The notes below the pieces were generated by a model. It did no database searches, was not told the DNA's origin, and saw only the letters and a program-made list of their open reading frames with translations. From Odontocerum albicorne (lineage: Eukaryota; Arthropoda; Insecta; Trichoptera; Odontoceridae), in assembly GCA_949825065.1 (NCBI GenBank), contig CATKWJ010000011.1, positions 111,716-175,715 on the forward strand: DNA of 64,000 nt. The letters are read 5' to 3'. Below, piece by piece: positions 1 through 11,800 of the stretch. How positions within the stretch are numbered: the first letter of the stretch is position 1; each line of letters opens with the position of its first letter. The position numbers and the translations under genes were made by a program.

Positions 1-816
1 ACTTCACACTTTTCACTCGAAAATCTGCCATTGATGACCGAGATTACAAATTTGTGTTCAAAATCACAACATAATTATTATTTGTTCTACGAGTTGTCAT
101 GTTTTTCGTCCCAAACGTCTAATTTCGCGAAATTTCAATATTTTGCGTCAATATTTTCAAGTATAAATGAATTTTGTTACTTTTGACTTACAAAATACCA
201 ATTTTTCGTAGTAATTTTTGTACGAAAAATTTGCAAGAACTATAATGAATCAAGACAAAAGTGTAGTATAAACGCATTAACGTTGATTATGATATAAAAC
301 TTCAAAACCTCCTTAATTTGTATGAACGTTTGTTAGTAATGGACGGAAACTTCACACTTTTCACTCGAAAATCTGCCATTGATGACCGAGATTACAAATT
401 TGTGTTCAAAATCACAACATAATTATTATTTGTTCTACGAGTTGTCATGTTTTTCGTCCCAAAAATCTAATTTCGCGAAATTTCAATATTTTGCGTCAAT
501 ATTTTCAAGTATAAATGAATTTTGTTACTTTTGACTTACAAAATACCAATTTTTCGTACAAATTTTTGTACCAAAAATTTGCAAGAACTATAATGAATCA
601 AGACAAAAGTGTAGTATAAACGCATTCACGTTGATTATGATATAAAACTTCAAAACGTCCTTAATTTGTATGAACGTTTGTTAGTAATGGACGGAAACTT
701 CACACTTTTCACTCGAAAATCTGCCAATGATGACCGAGATTACAAATTTGTGTTCAAAATCACAACAGAATTATTATTTGTTCTACGAGTTGTCATGTTT
801 TTCGTCCCAAACGTCT

Positions 817-830
817 AATTTCGCGAAATT
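817..830. repeat. 14-bp palindrome AATTTCGCGAAATT, representative
   Basis: Self-complementary 14-mer centred on CGCG, once per standard monomer and about 65 bp before the hairpin. Monomers reading 'ttatttcgcg' keep a 12-bp core; those reading 'aatttagcg' break it. A role as a protein-binding site is possible but unproven. Confidence 0.85.
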
Positions 831-895
831 TCTATATTTTGCGTCAATATTTTCAAGTATAAATGAATTTTGTTACTTTTGACTTACAAAATACC

Positions 896-927
896 AATTT
901 TTCGTACAAATTTTTGTACGAAAAATT
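896..927. repeat. Perfect inverted repeat (hairpin) of the satellite, representative
   Basis: Left arm aatttttcgtacaaa (896-910), spacer tt, right arm tttgtacgaaaaatt (913-927): 15 of 15 bases pair. It is present once in most 348-bp monomers. Some copies have a single mismatch, for example 'gtagg' in the right arm near 11540, 16520, 20924, 22319, 26750, 43514 and 45949. The sequence could extrude as a cruciform or fold as a hairpin in a transcript; that is inference. Confidence 0.9.
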
Positions 928-1044
928 TGCAAGAATTATAATGAATCAAGACAAAAGTGTAGTATAAACGCATTAACGTTGATTATGATATAAAACTTCA
1001 AAACCTCCATTACTTGTATGAACGTTTGTTAGTAATGGACGGAA

Positions 1045-1371
1045 ACTTCACACTTTTCACTCGAAAATCTGCCATTGATGACCGAGATTACAAATTTGTG
1101 TTCAAAATCACAACAGAATTATTATTTGTTCTACGAGTTGTCATGTTTTTCGTCCCAAACGTCTAATTTAGCGAAATTTACATATTTTGCGTCAATATTT
1201 TCAAGTATAAATGAATTTTGTTACTTTTGACTTACAAAATAGCAAGTACAAAAATGCTAGAATTATAATGAATCAAGACAAAAGTGTAGTATAAACGCAT
1301 TAACGTTGATTATGATATAAAACTTCAAAACGTCCTTAATTTGTATGAACGTTTGTTAGTAATGGACGGAA
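1045..1371 (+). repeat. Representative 327-bp short monomer
   Basis: A deletion form of the monomer, 21 bp shorter. The hairpin region is replaced by 'agcaagtacaaaaatgctag', so both arms of the inverted repeat are missing or broken, and the 14-bp palindrome is altered to 'aatttagcgaaatttac'. The same form recurs with its 'gctag' near 2974, 51350, 52025, 53048, 53723, 54746, 55422, 56097 and 59847. A related form with a further 2-bp loss (325 bp, 'gaagtacaaaaatgctag') lies near 14200. It marks higher-order repeat units. Confidence 0.93.
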
Positions 1372-2067
1372 ACTTCACACTTTTCACTCGAAAATCTGCC
1401 ATTGATGACCGAGATTACAAATTTGTGTTCAAAATCACAACATAATTATTATTTGTTCTACGAGTTGTCATGTTTTTCGTCCCAAACGTCTAATTTCGCG
1501 AAATTTCAATATTTTGCGTCAATATTTTCAAGTATAAATGAATTTTGTTACTTTTGACTTACAAAATACCAATTTTTCGTACAAATTTTTGTACGAAAAA
1601 TTTGCAAGAACTATAATGAATCAAGACAAAAGTGTAGTATAAACGCATGAACGTTGATTATGATATAAAACTTCAAAACGTCCTTAATTTGTATGAACGT
1701 TTGTTAGTAATGGACGGAAACTTCACACTTTTCACTCGAAAATCTGCCAATGATGACCGAGATTACAAATTTGTGTTCAAAATCACAACAGAATTATTAT
1801 TTGTTCTACGAGTTGTCATGTTTTTCGTCCCAAACGTCTAATTTCGCGAAATTTCTATATTTTGCGTCAATATTTTCAAGTATAAATGAATTTTGTTACT
1901 TTTGACTTACAAAATACCAATTTTTCGTACAAATTTTTGTACGAAAAATTTGCAAGAATTATAATGAATCAAGACAAAAGTGTAGTATAAACGCATTAAC
2001 GTTGATTATGATATAAAACTTCAAAACCTCCATTACTTGTATGAACGTTTGTTAGTAATGGACGGAA

Positions 2068-2415
2068 ACTTCACACTTTTCACTCGAAAATCTGCCATTG
2101 ATGACCGAGATTACAAATTTGTGTTCAAAATCACAACAGAATTATTATTTGTTCTACGAGTTGTCATGTTTTTCGTCCCAAACGTCTAATTTCGCGAAAT
2201 TTCAATATTTTGCGTCAATATTTTCAAGTATAAATGAATTTTGTTACTTTTGACTTACAAAATACCAATTTTTCGTACAAATTTTTGTACGAAAAATTTG
2301 CAAGAACTATAATGAATCAAGACAAAAGTGTAGTATAAACGCATTAACGTTGATTATGATATAAAACTTCAAAACGTCCTTAATTTGTATGAACGTTTGT
2401 TAGTAATGGACGGAA
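2068..2415 (+). repeat. Representative 348-bp satellite monomer
   Basis: One full monomer of the dominant form, taken from one 'acttcacac' to the next. In order it holds a block shared by nearly all copies (tcactcgaaaatctgcc), the variable codon-like site 'acagaatt' or 'acataatt', the palindrome AATTTCGCGAAATT, a T-rich stretch, the 32-bp inverted repeat and a conserved stretch (aatcaagacaaaagtgtag) that is nearly unchanged even in the most diverged monomers. GC content is about 29%. I do not recognise it as a named satellite family; a library search with this monomer would decide. Confidence 0.95.
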
Positions 2416-5400
2416 ACTTCACACTTTTCACTCGAAAATCTGCCATTGATGACCGAGATTACAAATTTGTGTTCAAAATCCCAACAGAATTATTATTTGT
2501 TCTACGAGTTGTCATGTTTTTCGTCCCAAACGTCTAATTTCGCGAAATTTCAATATTTTGCGTCAATTTTTTCAAGTATAAATTAATTTTGTTACTTTTG
2601 ACTTACAAAATACCAATTTTTCGTACAAATTTTTGTACGAAAAATTTGCAAGAACTATAATGAATCAAGACAAAAGTGTAGTATAAACGCATTAACGTTG
2701 ATTATGATATAAAACTTCAAAACCTCCTTAACTTGTATGAACGTTTGTTAGTAATGGACGGAAACTTCACACTTTTCACTCGAAAATCTGCCATTGATGA
2801 CCGAGATTACAAATTTGTGTTCAAAATCACAACAGAATTATTATTTGTTCTACGAGTTGTCATGTTTTTCGTCCCAAACGTCTAATTTAGCGAAATTTAC
2901 ATATTTTGCGTCAATATTTTCAAGTATAAATGAATTTTGTTACTTTTGACTTACAAAATAGCAAGTACAAAAATGCTAGAATTATAATGAATCAAGACAA
3001 AAGTGTAGTATAAACGCATTAACGTTGATTATGATATAAAACTTCAAAACGTCCTTAATTTGTATGAACGTTTGTTAGTAATGGACGGAAACTTCACACT
3101 TTTCACTCGAAAATCTGCCATTGATGACCGAGATTACAAATTTGTGTTCAAAATCACAACATAATTATTATTTGTTCTACGAGTTGTCATGTTTTTCGTC
3201 CCAAACGTCTAATTTCGCGAAATTTCAATATTTTGCGTCAATATTTTCAAGTATAAATGAATTTTGTTACTTTTGACTTACAAAATACCAATTTTTCGTA
3301 CAAATTTTTGTACGAAAAATTTGCAAGAACTATAATGAATCAAGACAAAAGTGTAGTATAAACGCATGAACGTTGATTATGATATAAAACTTCAAAACGT
3401 CCTTAATTTGTATGAACGTTTGTTAGTAATGGACGGAAACTTCACACTTTTCACTCGAAAATCTGCCAATGATGACCGAGATTACAAATTTGTGTTCAAA
3501 ATCACAACAGAATTATTATTTGTTCTACGAGTTGTCATGTTTTTCGTCCCAAACGTCTAATTTCGCGAAATTTCTATATTTTGCGTCAATATTTTCAAGT
3601 ATAAATGAATTTTGTTACTTTTGACTTACAAAATACCAATTTTTCGTACAAATTTTTGTACGAAAAATTTGCAAGAATTATAATGAATCAAGACAAAAGT
3701 GTAGTATAAACGCATTAACGTTGATTATGATATAAAACTTCAAAACCTCCATTACTTGTATGAACGTTTGTTAGTAATGGACGGAAACTTCACACTTTTC
3801 ACTCGAAAATCTGCCATTGATGACCGAGATTACAAATTTGTGTTCAAAATCACAACAGAATTATTATTTGTTCTACGAGTTGTCATGTTTTTCGTCCCAA
3901 ACGTCTAATTTCGCGAAATTTCAATATTTTGCGTCAATATTTTCAAGTATAAATGAATTTTGTTACTTTTGACTTACAAAATAGCAATTTTTCGTACAAA
4001 TTTTTGTACGAAAAATTTGCAAGAACTATAATGAATCAAGACAAAAGTGTAGTATAAACGCATTAACGTTGATTACGATATAAAACTTCAAAACGTCCTT
4101 AATTTGTATGAACGTTTGTTAGTAATGGACGGAAACTTCACACTTTTCACTCGAAAATCTGCCATTGATGACCGAGATTACAAATTTGTGTTCAAAATCA
4201 CAACAGAATTATTATTTGTTCTACGAGTTGTCATGTTTTTCGTCCCAAACGTCTAATTTCGCGAAATTTCAATATTTTGCGTCAATTTTTTCAAGTATAA
4301 ATTAATTTTGTTACTTTTGACTTACAAAATACCAATTTTTCGTACAAATTTTTGTACGAAAAATTTGCAAGAACTATAATGAATCAAGACAAAAGTGTAG
4401 TATAAACGCATTAACGTTGATTATGATATAAAACTTCAAAACCTCCTTAAGTTGTATGAACGTTTGTTAGTAATGGACGGAAACTTCACACTTTTCACTC
4501 GAAAATCTGCCATTGATGACCGAGATTACAAATTTGTGTTTAAAATCACAACAGAATTATTATTTGTTCTACGAGTTGTCATGTTTTTCGTCCCAAACGT
4601 CTAATTTCGCGAAATTTCAATATTTTGCGTCAATATTTTCAAGTATAAATGAATTTTGTAACTTTTGACTTACAAAATACCAATTTTTCGTAAATTTTTG
4701 TACGAAAAATTTGCAAGAATTATAATGAATCAAGACAAAAGTGTAGTATAAACGCATTAACGTTGATTATGATATAAAACTTCAAAACCTCCTTAAGTTG
4801 TATGAACGTTTGTTAGTAATGGACGGAAACTTCACACTTTTCACTCGAAAATCTGCCATTGATGACCGAGATTACAAATTTGTGTTCAAAATCACAACAT
4901 AATTATTATTTGTTCTACGAGTTGTCATGTTTTTCGTCCTAAACGTCTAATTTCGCGAAATTTCAATATTTTGCGTCAATATTTTCAAGTATAAATGAAT
5001 TTTGTTACTTTTGACTTACAAAATACCAATTTTTCGTACAAATTTTTGTACGAAAAATTTGCAAGAATTATAATGAATCAAGACAAAAGTGTAGTATAAA
5101 CGCATTAACGTTGATTATGATATAAAACTTCAAAACCTCCTTAACTTGTATGAACGTTTGTTAGTAATGGACGGAAACTTCACACTTTTCACTCGAAAAT
5201 CTGCCATTGATGACCGAGATTACAAATTTGTGTTCAAAATCACAACATAATTATTATTTGTTCTACGAGTTGTCATGTTTTTCGTCCCAAACGTCTAATT
5301 TCGCGAAATTTCAATATTTTGCGTCAATATTTTCAAGTATAAATGAATTTTGTTACTTTTGACTTACAAAATACCAATTTTTCGTACAAATTTTTGTACG

Positions 5401-5524
5401 AATAATTTGCAAGAATTATAATGAATCAAGACAAAAGTGTAGTATAAACGCATTAACGTTGATTATGATATAAAACTTCAAAACCTCCTTAACTTGTATG
5501 AACGTTTGTTAGTAATGGACGGAA

Positions 5525-5857
5525 ACTTCACACTTTTCACTCGAAAATCTGCCATTGATGACCGAGATTACAAATTTGTGTTCAAAATCACAACAGAATT
5601 ATTATTTGTTCTACGAGTTGTCATGTTTTTCGTCCCAAACGTCTTATTTCGCGAAATTTCAATATTTTGCGTCAATATTTTCAGTAATATATGAATTTCT
5701 TTACTTTTGACTTACAAAATACCAATTTTTCGTACAAAAATGCTAGAATTATAATGAATCAAGACAAAAGTGTAGTATAAACGCATTAACGTTGATTTTG
5801 ATATAAAACTTCAAAACGTCCTTAATTTGTATGAACGTTTGTTAGTAATGGACGGAA
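5525..5857 (+). repeat. Representative 333-bp short monomer
   Basis: A deletion form 15 bp shorter than the main monomer. It keeps the left arm of the inverted repeat (aatttttcgtacaaa) but the right arm is replaced by 'aatgctagaattata'. It also commonly carries 'ttatttcgcg' for 'taatttcgcg' and 'caataatatatgaatttc' for 'caagtataaatgaatttt'. This form follows ten of the eleven inserted elements directly (the exception follows the copy at 38368) and also occurs independently. Confidence 0.93.
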
Positions 5858-8246
5858 ACTTCACACTTTTCACTCGAAAATCTGCCATTGATGACCGAGA
5901 TTACAAATTTGTGTTCAAAATCACAACAGAATTATTATTTGTTCTACGAGTTGTCATGTTTTTCGTCCCAAACGTCTAATTTCGCGAAATTTCAATATTT
6001 TGCGTCAATATTTTCAAGTATAAATGAATTTTGTTACTTTTGACTTACAAAATACCAATTTTTCGTACAAATTTTTGTACGAAAAATTTGCAAGAACTAT
6101 AATGAATCAAGACAAAAGTGTAGTATAAACGCATTAACGTTGATTATGATATAAAACTACAAAACGTCCTTAATTTGTATGAACGTTTGTTAGTAATGGA
6201 CGGAAACTTCACACTTTTCACTCGAAAATCTGCCATTGATGACCGAGATTACAAATTTGTGTTCAAAATCACAACATAATTATTATTTGTTCTACGAGTT
6301 GTCATGTTTTTCGTCCCAAACGTCTAATTTCGCGAAATTTCAATATTTTGCGTCAATATTTTCAAGTATAAATGAATTTTGTTACTTTTGACTTACAAAA
6401 TACCAATTTTTCGTACAAATTTTTGTACGAAAAATTTGCAAGAACTATAATGAATCAAGACAAAAGTGTAGTATAAACGCATTAACGTTGATTATGATAT
6501 AAAACTTCAAAACGTCCTTAATTTGTATGAACGTTTGTTAGTAATGGACGGAAACTTCACACTTTTCACTCGAAAATCTGCCATTGATGACCGAGATTAC
6601 AAATTTGTGTTCAAAATCACAACAGAATTATTATTTGTTCTACGAGTTGTCATGTTTTTCGTCCCAAACGTCTAATTTTGCGAAATTTCAATATTTTGCG
6701 TCAATATTTTCAAGTATAAATGAATTTTGTTACTTTTGACTTACAAAATACCAATTTTTCGTACAAATTTTTGTACGAAAAATTTGCAAGAACTATAATG
6801 AATCAAGACAAAAGTGTAGTATAAACGCATTAACGTTGATTATGATATAAAACTTCAAAAAGTCCTTAATTTGTATGAACGTTTGTTAGTAATGGACGGA
6901 AACTTCACACTTTTCACTCGAAAATCTGCCATTGATGACCGAGATTACAAATTTGTGTTCAAAATCACAACATAATTATTATTTGTTCTACGAGTTGTCA
7001 TGTTTTTCGTCCCAAACGTCTAATTTCGCGAAATTTCAATATTTTGCGTCAATATTTTCAAGTATAAATGAATTTTGTTACTTTTGACTTACAAAATACC
7101 AATTTTTCGTACAAATTTTTGTACGAAAAATTTGCAAGAACTATAATGAATCAAGACAAAAGTGTAGTATAAACGCATTAACGTTGATTATGATATAAAA
7201 CTTCAAAACCTCCTTAATTTGTATGAACGTTTGTTAGTAATGGACGGAAACTTCACACTTTTCACTCGAAAATCTGCCATTGATGACCGAGATTACAAAT
7301 TTGTGTTCAAAATCACAACAGAATTATTATTTGTTCTACGAGTTGTCATGTTTTTCGTCCCAAACGTCTAATTTCGCGAAATTTCAATATTTTGCGTCAA
7401 TATTTTCAAGTATAAATGAATTTTGTTACTTTTGACTTACAAAATACCAATTTTTCGTACAAATTTTTGTACGAAAAATTTGCAAGAACTATAATGAATC
7501 AAGACAAAAGTGTAGTATAAACGCATTAACGTTGATTATGATATAAAACTTCAAAAAGTCCTTAATTTGTATGAACGTTTGTTAGTAATGGACGGAAACT
7601 TCACACTTTTCACTCGAAAATCTGCCATTGATGACCGAGATTACAAATTTGTGTTCAAAATCACAACAGAATTATTATTTGTTCTACGAGTTGTCATGTT
7701 TTTCGTCCCAAACGTCTAATTTCGCGAAATTTCAATATTTTGCGTCAATATTTTCAATAATATATGAATTTCTTTACTTTTGACTTACAAAATACCAATT
7801 TTTTGTACAAAAATGCTAGAATTATAATGAATCAAGACAAAAGTGTAGTATAAACGCATTAACGTTGATTTTGATATAAAACTTCAAAACCTCCTTAATT
7901 TGTATGAACGTTTGTTAGTAATGGACCGAAACTTCACACTTTTCACTCGAAAATCTGCCATTGATGACCGAGATTACAAATTTGTGTTCAAAATCACAAC
8001 AGAATTATTATTTGTTCTACGAGTTGTCATGTTTTTCGTCCCAAACGTCTAATTTCGCGAAATTTCAATATTTTGCGTCAATATTTTCAAGTATAAATGA
8101 ATTTTGTTACTTTTGACTTACAAAATACCAATTTTTCGTACAAATTTTTGTACGAAAAATTTGCAAGAACTATAATGAATCAAGACAAAAGTGTAGTATA
8201 AACGCATTAACGTTGATTATGATATAAAACTTTAAAACCTCCTTAA

Positions 8247-8259
8247 CCTGTTCACCGCG
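8247..8259 (+). repeat. Left terminal inverted repeat of copy 1
   Basis: CCTGTTCACCGCG directly after TTAA. It matches the reverse complement of the right end (8849-8861) at 9 of 13 positions, best in the inner CCGCG. Confidence 0.75.
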
Positions 8260-8538
8260 TTAAAAATCAAATTCCACGAATCCTGTGCGGGGCACAATTT
8301 CAGCGTTTTTTAATTTCTTAGTTTAAACACATATTTTGTTTAGAACCACTGATATTTGATTACAACACCAAGTAAACATGACACTTAAATAATTTTCTGA
8401 TAATAAATAATAGTCATTACTCTTAAGGAGACTCATTAAATAAAGGAGATAAACTTAACATTACGTAAAATAAACAAAGGAATGCTACGATCAAATCAAT
8501 GCTTCATGACACTCACCCCATCAAATGCATATAGCACT

Positions 8539-8596
8539 AGTAACGTTTATTTACGTAAGAGCGACTTAGTAATGTTTATTTACGTAAGAGAGACTC
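8539..8596 (+). repeat. 29-bp tandem duplication inside the element
   Basis: Two adjacent 29-bp units (8539-8567 and 8568-8596) differ at three positions. Each contains gtttatttacgtaag. The motif ttacgtaaaataaac at 8461-8475 is nearly its reverse complement, giving an internal inverted arrangement around the short open frame. The same structure is present in all eleven copies. Function unknown. Confidence 0.85.
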
Positions 8597-8848
8597 ATCG
8601 CAGGACTCGATCCACGCGACAGGTCGTTAATGCTGGAAATATTGAGAAACCAAAAAAATTCGGCGCTCTGTTTATTCAACATTATCTCATAAACTAATAT
8701 ATTATTTGACAAGGTTTTCAGAGATGTCACTAGAACAAAGATTATTTTAAATTTAAGTTCAATTTTAATTCCGGTTTTGTGTCATTTTTTTTAAGTATTT
8801 GTGATTTGAAACTTGGATTGTCGTCAGATCACAGGCGTTTGTGCTCCC

Positions 8849-8861
8849 CGCGGCGAAAGAG
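8849..8861 (-). repeat. Right terminal inverted repeat of copy 1
   Basis: CGCGGCGAAAGAG directly before TTAA; reverse complement CTCTTTCGCCGCG. The CTTT...CCGCG form resembles ends of many piggyBac-type elements. Confidence 0.75.
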
Positions 8862-11800
8862 TTAACTTGTATGAACGTTTGTTAGTAATGGACGGAAACT
8901 TCACACTTTTCACTCGAAAATGTGCCATTGATGACCGAGATTACAAATTTGTGTTCCAAATCACAACAGAATTATTATTTGTTCTACGAGTTGTCATGTT
9001 TTTCGTCCCAAACGTCTTATTTCGCGAAATTTCAATATTTTGCGTCAATATTTTCCATAATATATGAATTTCTTTACTTTTGACTTACAAAATACCAATT
9101 TTTCGTACAAAAATGCTAGAATTATAATGAATCAAGACAAAAGTGTAGTATAAACGCATTAACGTTGATTTTGATATAAAACTTCAAAACCTCCTTAATT
9201 TGTATGAACGTTTGTTAGTAATGGACGGAAACTTCACACTTTTCACTCGAAAATCTGCCATTGATGACCGAGATTACAAATTTGTGTTCAAAATCACAAC
9301 AGAATTATTATTTGTTGTACGAGTTGTCATGTTTTTCGTCCCAAACGTCTAATTTCGCGAAATTTCAATATTTTGCGTCAATATTTTCAAGTATAAATGA
9401 ATTTTGTTACTTTTGACTTACAAAACACCAATTTTTCGTACAAATTTTTGTACGAAAAATTTGCAAGAACTATAATGAATCAAGACAAAAGTGTAGTATA
9501 AACGCATTAACGTTGATTATGATATAAAACTTCAAAACGTCCTTAATTTGTATGAACGTTTGTTAGTAATGGACGGAAACTTCACACTTTTCACTCGAAA
9601 ATCTGCCATTGATGACCGAGATTACAAATTTGTGTTCAAAATCACAACATAATTATTATTTGTTCTACGAGTTGTCATGTTTTTTCGTCCCAAACGTCTA
9701 ATTTCGCGAAATTTCAATATTTTGCGTCAATATTTTCAAGTATAAATGAATTTTGTTACTTTTGACTTACAAAATACCAATTTTTCGTACAAATTTTTGT
9801 ACGAAAAATTTGCAAGAACTATAATGAATCAAGACAAAAGTGTAGTATAAACGCATTAACGTTGATTATGATATAAAACTTCAAAACGTCCTTAATTTGT
9901 ATGAACGTTTGTTAGTAATGGGAAACTTCACACTTTTCACTCGAAAATCTGCCATTGATGACCGAGATTACAAATTTGTGTTCAAAATCACAACAGAATT
10001 ATTATTTGTTCTACGAGTTGTCATGTTTTTCGTCCCAAACGTCTAATTTCGCGAAATTTCAATATTTTGCGTCAATATTTTCAAGTATAAATGAATTTTG
10101 TTACTTTTGACTTACAAAATACCAATTTTTCGTACAAATTTTTGTACGAAAAATTTGCAAGAACTATAATGAATCAAGACAAAAGTGTAGTATAAACCCA
10201 TTAACGTTGATTATGATATAAAACTTCAAAACGTCCTTAATTTGTATGAACGTTTGTTAGTAATGGACGGAAACTTCACACTTTTCACTCGAAAATCTGC
10301 CAATGATGACCGAGATTACAAATTTGTGTTCAAAATCACAACAGAATTATTATTTGTTCTACGAGTTGTCATGTTTTTCGTCCCAAACGTCTAATTTCGC
10401 GAAATTTCTATATTTTGCGTCAATATTTTCAAGTATAAATGAATTTTGTTACTTTTGACTTACAAAATACCAATTTTTCGTACAAATTTTTGTACGAAAA
10501 ATTTGCAAGAATTATAATGAATCAAGACAAAAGTGTAGTATAAACGCATTAACGTTGATTATGATATAAAACTTCAAAACCTCCATAACTTGTATGAACT
10601 TTTGTTAGTAATGGACGGAAACTTCACACTTTTCACTCGAAAATCTGCCATTGATGACCGAGATTACAAATTTGTGTTCAAAATCACAACAGAATTATTA
10701 TTTGTTCTACGAGTTGTCATGTTTTTCGTCCCAAACGTCTAATTTCGCGAAATTTCAATATTTTGCGTCAATATTTTCAAGTATAAATGAATTTTGTTAC
10801 TTTTGACTTACAAAATACTAATTTTTCGTACAAATTTTTGTACGAAAAATTTGCAAGAACTATAATGAATCCAGACAAAAGTGTAGTATAAACGCATTAA
10901 CGTTGATTATGATATAAAACTTCAAAACGTCCTTAATTTGTATGAACGTTTGTTAGTAATGGACGGAAACTTCACACTTTTCACTCGAAAATCTGCCATT
11001 GATGACCGAGATTACAAATTTGTGTTCAAAATCACAACATAATTATTATTTGTTCTACGAGTTGTCATGTTTTTCGTCCCAAACGTCTAATTTCGCGAAA
11101 TTTCTATATTTTGCGTCAATATTTTCAAGTATAAATGAATTTTGTTACTTTTGACTTACAAAATACCAATTTTTCGTACAAATTTTTGTACGAAAAATTT
11201 GCAAGAACTATAATGAATCAAGACAAAAGTGTAGTATAAACGCATTAACGTTGATTATGATATAAAACTTCAAAACGTCCTTAATTTGTATGAACGTTTG
11301 TTAGTAATGGACGGAAACTTCACACTTTTCACTCGAAAATCTGCCAATGATGACCGAGATTACAAATTTGTGTTCAAAATCACAACAGAATTATTATTTG
11401 TTCTACGAGTTGTCATGTTTTTCGTCCCAAACGTCTAATTTCGCCAAATATTCAATATTTTGCGTCAATATTTTCAAGTATAAATGAATTTTGTTACTTT
11501 TGACTTACAAAATACCAATTTTTCGTACAAATTTTTGTAGGAAAAATTTGCAAGAATTATAATGAATCAAGACAAAAGTGGAGTATAAACGCATTAACGT
11601 TGATTATGATATAAAACTTCAAAACCTCCATAACTTGTATGAACGTTTGTTAGTAATGGACGGAAACTTCACACTTTTCACTCGAAAATCTGCCATTGAT
11701 GACCGAGATTACAAATTTGTGTTCAAAATCACAACAGAATTATTATTTGTTCTACGAGTTGTCATGTTTTTCGTCCCAAACGTCTAATTTCGCGAAATTT

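Larger units (their letters stand above)
1045..4482 (+). repeat. 1719-bp pentamer higher-order repeat, two tandem units
   Basis: Units 1045-2763 and 2764-4482 each have monomer lengths 327, 348, 348, 348, 348. Matching markers sit 1719 bp apart: the 'gcatgaacg' variant (1646 and 3365), the 327-bp form (1255 and 2974), 'ccaatgatg' with 'tttctatatt', and the 'gtcaattttttc...aaattaatt' monomer (near 2565 and 4284). A shorter trimer relation (1023 bp) links 697 to 1720, suggesting the pentamer grew from a trimer plus a dimer. Confidence 0.88.
1..8246 (+). repeat. Satellite array segment 1 (about 24 monomers, element-free)
   Basis: Head-to-tail satellite that begins and runs off the left window edge. 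Using the phase point 'acttcacac', monomers start at 1, 349, 697, 1045, 1372, 1720, 2068, 2416, 2764, 3091, 3439, 3787, 4135, 4483, 4829, 5177, 5525, 5858, 6206, 6554, 6902, 7250, 7598 and 7931. Steps are 348 bp except two of 327 bp (from 1045 and 2764), one of 346 bp (2-bp loss near 4690) and two of 333 bp (from 5525 and 7598). Several monomers (near 2725, 5140 and 5485) read 'cctccttaacttg', the empty form of the site used by the inserted element elsewhere. No gene, RNA or promoter is supported. Short open frames are interrupted in many monomers by gaa-to-taa changes. Confidence 0.97.
8247..8861 (+). mobile_element. TTAA-flanked piggyBac-like MITE, copy 1 (615 bp)
   Basis: Non-satellite insert between TTAA at 8243-8246 and TTAA at 8862-8865. 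Phase points on either side (7931 and 8898) are 967 bp apart = 348 + 615 + 4, so the insertion duplicated exactly 4 bp. The left end CCTGTTCACCGCG and the reverse complement of the right end, CTCTTTCGCCGCG, match at 9 of 13 positions. A subterminal inverted pair, GCGGGGCACAA (8287-8297) and TTGTGCTCCCCGC (8839-8851), lies 40 bp from the left end and 10 bp from the right, an asymmetry known from piggyBac. No transposase frame exists, so it is non-autonomous. This copy belongs to haplotype G (spacer GGG in tgtgcGGGgcaca; 'acttaaataat'; 'caattttaattcc'). Sola3 elements also use TTAA and are the main alternative. Strand is nominal. Confidence 0.82.

Noticed and set aside
1..348. CENP-B box or telomeric repeat in the monomer
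   Set aside because: No stretch close to the CENP-B box core (TTCG....A..CGGG) and no TTAGG or TTAGGG run was seen in the monomer on either strand.
8597..8640. Possible RNA polymerase III B box (minus strand GATCGAGTC), hinting at a SINE or tRNA-derived origin
   Set aside because: It fits the loose GWTCRANNC pattern, but I found no A box at suitable distance, the flanking bases do not form a T-arm, and TTAA duplication with inverted ends points to a DNA transposon.
8482..8697. 71-codon open frame inside the element, repeated in all 11 copies
   Set aside because: Its repetition reflects recent co-amplification of the element, not selection. It crosses the 29-bp tandem repeat, has no recognisable domain, and is far too short for a transposase.
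8247..8861. Helitron or retroelement as identity of the insert
   Set aside because: A 4-bp target duplication and terminal inverted repeats rule out a Helitron; there is no poly-A tail, LTR or reverse transcriptase.
8813..9067. 84-codon open frame running from the element's right end into the satellite
   Set aside because: It starts at TTG, bridges transposon and satellite, and is broken by 'gattaaaaa' after copy 5. A by-product of the insertion.
11578..11787. Recurrent 64-85 codon frame in satellite monomers, possibly a decayed protein-coding ancestor
   Set aside because: Many monomers have gaa-to-taa or tta-to-taa stops in it. In the diverged tract seven of nine changed codons alter the amino acid, so there is no sign of protein-level constraint. 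Starts are mostly GTG or TTG, which a eukaryote would rarely use.
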